Positions 59,199 through 64,000 of a stretch of 64,000 bases of DNA are shown here, piece by piece. A program made the translations under genes and the position numbers. Origin of the DNA: CAYPEK01 sp964409645 (lineage in GTDB: Bacteria; UBP15; UBA6099); contig CAYPEK010000008.1 in NCBI GenBank assembly GCA_964409645.1, positions 4,024-68,023 of the forward strand. The letters are read 5' to 3'. The first letter of the stretch is position 1. Each line of letters opens with the position of its first letter. The notes beneath the pieces are model-generated. The model did no database searches. It worked only from the letters and a program-made list of their open reading frames with translations, and was not told where the DNA came from.

Positions 59199-61007
59199 AT
59201 GCTTCTAAAATCGATTGACTGGACGATTATCGGTGCCTACTTCGTTGTCATGCTGATCATCGGAATCTACGCGACCCGAAGGGCGAGCAAGAGCGCCACA
59301 GACTTCTTTCTTTCGGGGAGAACGATGCCGTGGTGGCTGCTCGGATTCTCGATGGTTGCCACGACTTTCTCGACAGACACGCCGAATCTCGTGACGGACA
59401 TCGTCCGCCAGAACGGCGTCTCAGGCAACTGGGTTTGGTGGGCGTTTCTTCTGACCGGCATGCTTACAGTTTTCGTTTACGCGAAGCTGTGGCGGCGCTC
59501 GAACGTGGTGACGGACGTCGAATTCTACGAAATCCGCTACAGCGGCAAACCGGCAGCGTTTCTGCGCGGGTTCCGCGCCATATACCTCGGAGTTTTCTTC
59601 AACATAATGATAATGGCGACGGTTTCGCTGGCTGCCATCAAGATAGGCGGCGTGATGCTCAACCTGAACCCGGTGCAATCGATCCTGATCGCTTCGGTCA
59701 TCACCGCGCTGTACAGCGCGCTCGGCGGTCTGCTCGGTGTTCTGCTGACGGATTTTGTTCAGTTTCTCATCGCGATGGCCGGCGCGATCGGCGCGGCGTA
59801 CGTCGCGGTGCACCACCCGCAGATCGGCAGCCTGCACACACTGCTCACGCACCCCGCGGTCGTGGGCAAACTCAGCCTCTTCCCGGCGTTCGACATGAGC
59901 ACGAAGGAAAGCGCGGGTCTGCTGATCTCGGTGCTGATTATCCCGATCGCCGTGCAGTGGTGGAGCGTGTGGTATCCCGGCGCGGAACCGGGCGGCGGCG
60001 GCTATCTCGTCCAGCGCATGCTCGCCGCGAAGAGCGAACGCGACGCGACCGGCGCGACTCTGTTTTTCAATATCATGCACTACGGGCTGCGCCCGTGGCC
60101 GTGGATCATCGTCGCGCTTTGCTCGATCATCGTGTTCCCGGACCTCGCTTCGATTCAGCACGCGTTCCCGAATGTCAATCCGCACATCGTCAGGAACGAC
60201 CTTGCGTATCCGGCGATGCTCTCGTTCCTCCCGGCGGGCATGCTCGGCATTGTCGTCGCATCGCTCATCGCCGCGTATATGTCAACGATCTCGACGCACC
60301 TCAATTGGGGCTCGTCGTACATAGTCAACGATTTCTACAAACGGTTCGTCAACCCGCAAGCGTCTGAAAAAACACTCGTCACGGTCGGCCGCATATCGAC
60401 CGTGCTCATGATGGCGTGCGCGGCGGTTGTCGCCCTCTGGCTGCAGAACGCGTTTCAGGCGTTTCAGATTCTGCTCCAGATCGGCGCGGGCACCGGGCTG
60501 CTTTTTATCCTCAGGTGGTTCTGGTGGCGCATCAACGCCGCGAGCGAGATCACCGCGATGATCGTTTCATTCCTCCTCGCGCTCTACTTCCAGTTCTGGC
60601 ACGCGAAGCTGATGCCGGGTGTGCCGCTCGAAGACTGGCAGAAACTGATCATCGGCGTTGCGATCACGACGGTATGCTGGGTGATCGTGACGATGATCGT
60701 GAAGCCGACGGACAAGAAAACGCTCCGCAGCTTCTGCAATCTCGTCAACCCGGGCGGGCCCGGCTGGAAGAAAGTTTTCGACGAAGCCGAAGCCGACAAA
60801 GAACCGATCAAACCCGCAGCGAAAGGCAGCAATCTGCCGCTTGGAATTCTCTGCATGCTGGTCGGCACAGTCGCCGTTTACTCGGCGCTGTTCGCCGTCG
60901 GGTTCTGGATATACTCGAATACTGTTCCGGCAATCATCCTGTCGGTGATCGCAGTCGCGTCTGGCATATTCCTTATCTCGTTCTGGGATAAGGTCAACGA
61001 ACAATAA
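59199..61007 (+). CDS. Sodium/solute symporter (SSS family)
   Basis: 602 residues from ATG 59199, right after GGAGGGCGGG. About 14 hydrophobic segments. It starts 'SIDWTIIGAYFVVMLIIGIYATRRASKSATDFFLSGRTMPWWLLGFSMVATTFSTDTPNLVTDIV', the SSS pattern, with 'SVWYPGAEPGGGGYLVQRMLAAKSERDATGATLFFN' in the middle. Family members co-transport Na+ with sugars, amino acids or organic acids. Nearness to GH31 and PIG-L suggests a sugar, but this is inference. Confidence 0.9.
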   Translation: MLLKSIDWTIIGAYFVVMLIIGIYATRRASKSATDFFLSGRTMPWWLLGFSMVATTFSTDTPNLVTDIVRQNGVSGNWVWWAFLLTGMLTVFVYAKLWRRSNVVTDVEFYEIRYSGKPAAFLRGFRAIYLGVFFNIMIMATVSLAAIKIGGVMLNLNPVQSILIASVITALYSALGGLLGVLLTDFVQFLIAMAGAIGAAYVAVHHPQIGSLHTLLTHPAVVGKLSLFPAFDMSTKESAGLLISVLIIPIAVQWWSVWYPGAEPGGGGYLVQRMLAAKSERDATGATLFFNIMHYGLRPWPWIIVALCSIIVFPDLASIQHAFPNVNPHIVRNDLAYPAMLSFLPAGMLGIVVASLIAAYMSTISTHLNWGSSYIVNDFYKRFVNPQASEKTLVTVGRISTVLMMACAAVVALWLQNAFQAFQILLQIGAGTGLLFILRWFWWRINAASEITAMIVSFLLALYFQFWHAKLMPGVPLEDWQKLIIGVAITTVCWVIVTMIVKPTDKKTLRSFCNLVNPGGPGWKKVFDEAEADKEPIKPAAKGSNLPLGILCMLVGTVAVYSALFAVGFWIYSNTVPAIILSVIAVASGIFLISFWDKVNEQ

Positions 61008-61025
61008 AGATGGTTTCGACATACC

Positions 61026-61050
61026 GTAGGGGCACGTTGCACGTGCCCCC
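61026..61050 (+). repeat. Family C repeat copy
   Basis: GTAGGGGCACGTTGCACGTGCCC, the same element as 19616-19638 with one base lost in the palindrome centre. Confidence 0.7.
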
Positions 61051-61080
61051 GCCGGCGATATTTGATTAGCGAAGCATATA

Positions 61081-62145
61081 ATGCCGAACGGCAACACAAT
61101 AAAAACCGCGCACGAGTTTCACTTTAAGGACTCGAAGGATATGTCGTACGTCCCTGACGGGAGTGTGCATCTCGTTGTCACTTCTCCGCCGTATCCGATG
61201 GTGTCAATGTGGGACGAGATGTTTTCGCGCGACCCGGCGGTGGAAAGTGCGCTTGCGGGCGGGGACGGCGCCGCCGCGTTCGACCTGATGCACGCGCGGC
61301 TCGAACCGGTCTGGCGCGAGTGCTTCCGGGTGCTCTGCGTGGGCGGAATCGCGTGCATCAACATCGGCGATGCCGTCCGGACGATCGGCGGCTCGTTCAA
61401 GCTCTTCAATTCGCATTCGCGGATAGTGCGCGACTGTCTCGCGATCGGGTTTCAGGCGCTGCCCGCGATAATATGGCGAAAGCAGACGAACGCGCCGAAC
61501 AAGTTCATGGGTTCCGGCATGCTGCCGCCGGGCGCGTACGTCACGCTCGAACACGAATACGTCCTGATCTTCCGCAAAGGCGACAAGAGGGCGTTCGGCG
61601 CGCGGGAGAAGGCAAACCGGCGCGAATCCGCGTTCTTCTGGGAGGAGCGGAACACCTGGTTTTCGGACGTGTGGTTCGACATCAAGGGCGCACGCCAGAC
61701 GCTCGCGGGCGGAGAAGCGCGCGAGCGGAGCGCGGCATTCCCGTTTGAGTTACCGTACAGGCTCGTCAACATGTTTTCGGTGAAAGGCGATACCGTGCTC
61801 GACCCGTTTTCGGGAGCCGGGACGACGTCGCTGGCGGCGATGTCGTCGCAGCGGAACAGCATCGGGGTGGAGATCGATCCGTCGTTGCGCGAGGTTGTTG
61901 AAGAGCAAGTCAAAGAAGTTGTGCGACTCGCGAACGGCCGTATCTGGGAGCGGCTTGCCGCGCACGACGAGTTTGTCGAAAAACGGAAGCAGCAGGGGAA
62001 GCAGCCGTCGAAAACGAACGTATTTCACGGCGTCCCGTGCATGAGCGCGCAGGAGACGGGCCTTGCCGTCTTCAAATTAATGAGAATTGAAAAAGACAGC
62101 ACCGATAGGTACGTAGTCACATACGACCCGACTTCGTGGAAGTGA
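61081..62145 (+). CDS. DNA methyltransferase (N4-C or N6-A type)
   Basis: 354 residues from ATG 61081; the ribosome site is weak. Motif IV comes first, 'LVVTSPPYPMVSMW' (catalytic SPPY), and motif I near the C-terminus, 'DTVLDPFSGAGTTSLAAMSSQRNSIGVEID', which puts it in the beta class. 'PPGAYVTLEHEYVLIFRKGDKR' lies between. It methylates an exocyclic amino group in a specific DNA site. No restriction enzyme gene is adjacent, so it may be orphan or regulatory. Base use is like the GC-rich neighbours. Confidence 0.9.
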   Translation: MPNGNTIKTAHEFHFKDSKDMSYVPDGSVHLVVTSPPYPMVSMWDEMFSRDPAVESALAGGDGAAAFDLMHARLEPVWRECFRVLCVGGIACINIGDAVRTIGGSFKLFNSHSRIVRDCLAIGFQALPAIIWRKQTNAPNKFMGSGMLPPGAYVTLEHEYVLIFRKGDKRAFGAREKANRRESAFFWEERNTWFSDVWFDIKGARQTLAGGEARERSAAFPFELPYRLVNMFSVKGDTVLDPFSGAGTTSLAAMSSQRNSIGVEIDPSLREVVEEQVKEVVRLANGRIWERLAAHDEFVEKRKQQGKQPSKTNVFHGVPCMSAQETGLAVFKLMRIEKDSTDRYVVTYDPTSWK

Positions 62146-62285
62146 TTCCTTATTAAAATATATTGGAACAACGATAGTTCCGATTTCAGAACACGCGGGC
62201 GCCGGAGATGAATGTGGCGGCGCAATTGAAGGCAGTTGTTGATCTATCCTGAGTTTGTGCCTCACTCCCAACGAGACAAGTCATA

Positions 62286-63929
62286 TTACTTATTTTCTGA
62301 TTTTATTTCTGTTTGTTTCTTAGAATGGAATGTGTAGCAGTGGTCTGTGAAGGGCAGAGGGTAGGTCTCGCTGATGCTGTTGAGGTACACTTCTCCGATT
62401 TCGGTGACTGTTAGCGTGCGGGTGTTGAAATGACCGCATGAGGAGATAGTGTTAACAGTCACCCGCCATGCAGGGTGGTCGTTGAGTTTGATTTGTTCGA
62501 TTTTTGTAGGCGTCAGACCGCCGTTTTGCTGTTTTACTTTTTCGATTGTTTCCGGTAATCCTTTGCATCGCTCCGTAATGGCGCAGTATCTCTTGTAATC
62601 ATCCGGTAAATCGATAATGTAGTCGCCGGGTGGTTTGGACGTTAAATACAGATAGAAACTCACGTAGTACATCAGATTTGGCGGTCCTATTCGGAGTAAA
62701 GGCTCGTTTCTGACGGTCTTGTTGTAATTCTCGTTTAAGACTTCCGGCGTTATTTCATTTTCTAGGGAGGCATAAGATCCATCAAACCAGAAAAACAGCG
62801 GCTTATAAGGCTCGTCTTTCCCGCCGTATGCAAATACGATGTCGTAAATCGGATATTTACGGGTGTCCGACACCCGATATATCGGCTGATTGCTGATGAA
62901 CATGTTATCAATTCGCTTTATGTCGAACGATGAAAAAGAATCATCACGATAATCATAAGATAGAGCGTGACACGAACCGGTGTTTTTGCTCCGGCAGTAA
63001 TCGGATAGCTGATCGTAAATGGAAGACATGATGGTTTTGTCTTCTTCGGTTGCGGGCAACTCATCAGTTAAATAATCATTTTTTTCGGCAAAAATAATAT
63101 CTTTCGGGAATATTCCGATATAGCCGTAATATTGACTGACAGATCCATAATTACCATTAAGATATTCGTCTTTATTTTCGTCGCGAACTTTAACATTTTC
63201 TGATAGAAATGTGTCGCATTCCCAGTCTTTCAGCAATACTGCAATCTCAGCTAACCATTTCTTGTATTTTTTATAGTCGATTCTTTTTCTGTAGATGCTC
63301 TTTATATCCTTTAGATTCTCATCATCAGTTGAGCATTTTCTGAAATGCGGGTAGCCATAATTGTTTATAATACCCCATGTTAATTCTTCTATTATCAGGT
63401 CTTGATCTTGTTTTTGTAGTTTTCCTAATTCTTCAAAGTAAACATTCGGATTGATTCTGAATATTTGTTCGCTGAAAAAACTTTTGCTTTCATCGGCGGA
63501 GCCTAAATTATCAATCAGAAACTTCATATAATCTGACACCATTGCACGAGAGTAAAACTTTTTTATGGCTTTGTTGATAATATATCCGAAATAGATCCGG
63601 CAACCTTTATTCTTATCAATGCATCGACCTCCGATGAGGGTGTTTGCTTTAACCATGAGTGGAATATCGGCACATTCGTTTTTTTCGTTTCTTTGGATGG
63701 CCGAATAAACTTCTTTAAAATATGTTGTATATAATTCTTCGTATTTTTTTTCATTAACCAAATAGTAGTCTTCGTAGAAGAGATCTATTTTTTTTATCAA
63801 ATCATGGACCTTGCACAATTTGCTTTGATAATTAGGAGTGTTGCCTGAAGAAAAAGCGACATGGGGCACCGCAAGACAAAAATACACAAGAAATGCCACC
63901 AAGAAATTTAAAGAAAAAAGTTTGTTCAT
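62286..63929 (-). CDS. AT-rich secreted hypothetical protein
   Basis: 547 residues from ATG 63929 with GAGTGG upstream. A signal peptide (MNKLFSLNFLVAFLVYFCLAVPHVAFS) leads. The mature part is Tyr-, Lys- and Asp-rich, with several Cys ('GGRCIDKNKGCRIYFG', 'DYCRSKNTGSCHALSYDYRDDSF', 'CGHFNTR'). I recognise no family. Its composition differs strongly from the window's GC-rich genes, which suggests acquisition. It is next to the DNA methyltransferase but on the other strand, and is driven by the promoter at 63973-63999. Confidence 0.7.
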   Translation of the reverse strand: MNKLFSLNFLVAFLVYFCLAVPHVAFSSGNTPNYQSKLCKVHDLIKKIDLFYEDYYLVNEKKYEELYTTYFKEVYSAIQRNEKNECADIPLMVKANTLIGGRCIDKNKGCRIYFGYIINKAIKKFYSRAMVSDYMKFLIDNLGSADESKSFFSEQIFRINPNVYFEELGKLQKQDQDLIIEELTWGIINNYGYPHFRKCSTDDENLKDIKSIYRKRIDYKKYKKWLAEIAVLLKDWECDTFLSENVKVRDENKDEYLNGNYGSVSQYYGYIGIFPKDIIFAEKNDYLTDELPATEEDKTIMSSIYDQLSDYCRSKNTGSCHALSYDYRDDSFSSFDIKRIDNMFISNQPIYRVSDTRKYPIYDIVFAYGGKDEPYKPLFFWFDGSYASLENEITPEVLNENYNKTVRNEPLLRIGPPNLMYYVSFYLYLTSKPPGDYIIDLPDDYKRYCAITERCKGLPETIEKVKQQNGGLTPTKIEQIKLNDHPAWRVTVNTISSCGHFNTRTLTVTEIGEVYLNSISETYPLPFTDHCYTFHSKKQTEIKSENK

Positions 63930-63972
63930 TTAATCCACTCAAAATATAATGCGCATGAGCTAACAAAAGCAT

Positions 63973-63999
63973 ATTATAACTCGCTGAGCTGATTGTAAA
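63973..63999 (-). promoter_or_regulatory. Promoter for the AT-rich secreted gene
   Basis: On the minus strand TTTACA (63999-63994), a 15-nt spacer and TATAAT (63978-63973), about 44 nt before the ATG. Confidence 0.4.
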
Positions 64000-64000
64000 G

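Noticed and set aside
62146..62285. Gap between methyltransferase and secreted gene
   Set aside because: No gene or clear hairpin found.

Overview
The window looks like the chromosome of an uncultured, flagellated, Gram-negative bacterium with a GC-rich genome. The support is Sec signal peptides, a Tat signal, a lipobox, an RND efflux pair, a flagellin, and clear GGAGG-type ribosome binding sites. The gene content is a dockerin/FN3 protein, DUF3160, GH127, GH38, GH31 and GH42-like enzymes, DUF4097 and PIG-L. That mix is typical of glycan-degrading lineages in the PVC group and neighbouring candidate phyla, but nothing here fixes the phylum. I see no rRNA, tRNA or CRISPR.

Layout. 1-7 kb: the end of a helical protein, a secreted beta protein, a large secreted DUF3160 protein, a GNAT acetyltransferase and a CapA-like protein. 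7-11.3 kb: a 1415-residue secreted FN3/dockerin protein with a long leader containing a perfect 30-nt palindrome. 11.8-17.7 kb: an RND pump operon and a secreted protein with three identically spaced four-cysteine repeats. 17.8-29.7 kb: a sugar-oriented block (caspase-like secreted protein, RbsD/FucU mutarotase, Gfo/Idh oxidoreductase, DUF4097 protein, GH38, lipid-linked oligosaccharide flippase, GH127, DegT aminotransferase). 29.8-36.9 kb: thioredoxin with a 38-residue membrane microprotein upstream, a STAS protein, an HNH nuclease, a PAT-like acetyltransferase, a radical SAM protein, and a flagellin behind a near-consensus sigma-28 promoter. 36.9-45.6 kb: a TPR protein, an AhpD-like protein, an AT-rich DUF6978/DUF1828 pair, an aldo/keto reductase set between two copies of a thiolase 3' end, and a thiolase plus HMG-CoA-synthase-like/DUF35 operon. 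45.7-61 kb: GH42-like enzyme, amidohydrolase, Fe-S aldo/keto reductase, two tandem membrane proteins with papain-like (C39-type) folds, PIG-L deacetylase, GH31 and a sodium/solute symporter. 61-64 kb: a DNA methyltransferase and an AT-rich secreted protein.

How the genes fit together. Several modules suit uptake and breakdown of complex glycans: GH38, GH127, GH31 and GH42-like enzymes, mutarotase, Gfo/Idh, Fe-S aldo/keto reductases and an SSS transporter. The DegT enzyme, flippase and PIG-L enzyme fit surface-glycan work. The least explained parts are the paired C39-type membrane proteins (the second has lost His and Asp), the three-repeat cysteine protein, the flagellin with a beta-sandwich insert beside a radical SAM gene, and the DUF6978/DUF1828 pair. 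The intergenic DNA carries several dispersed short repeat families, often stacked as composites.
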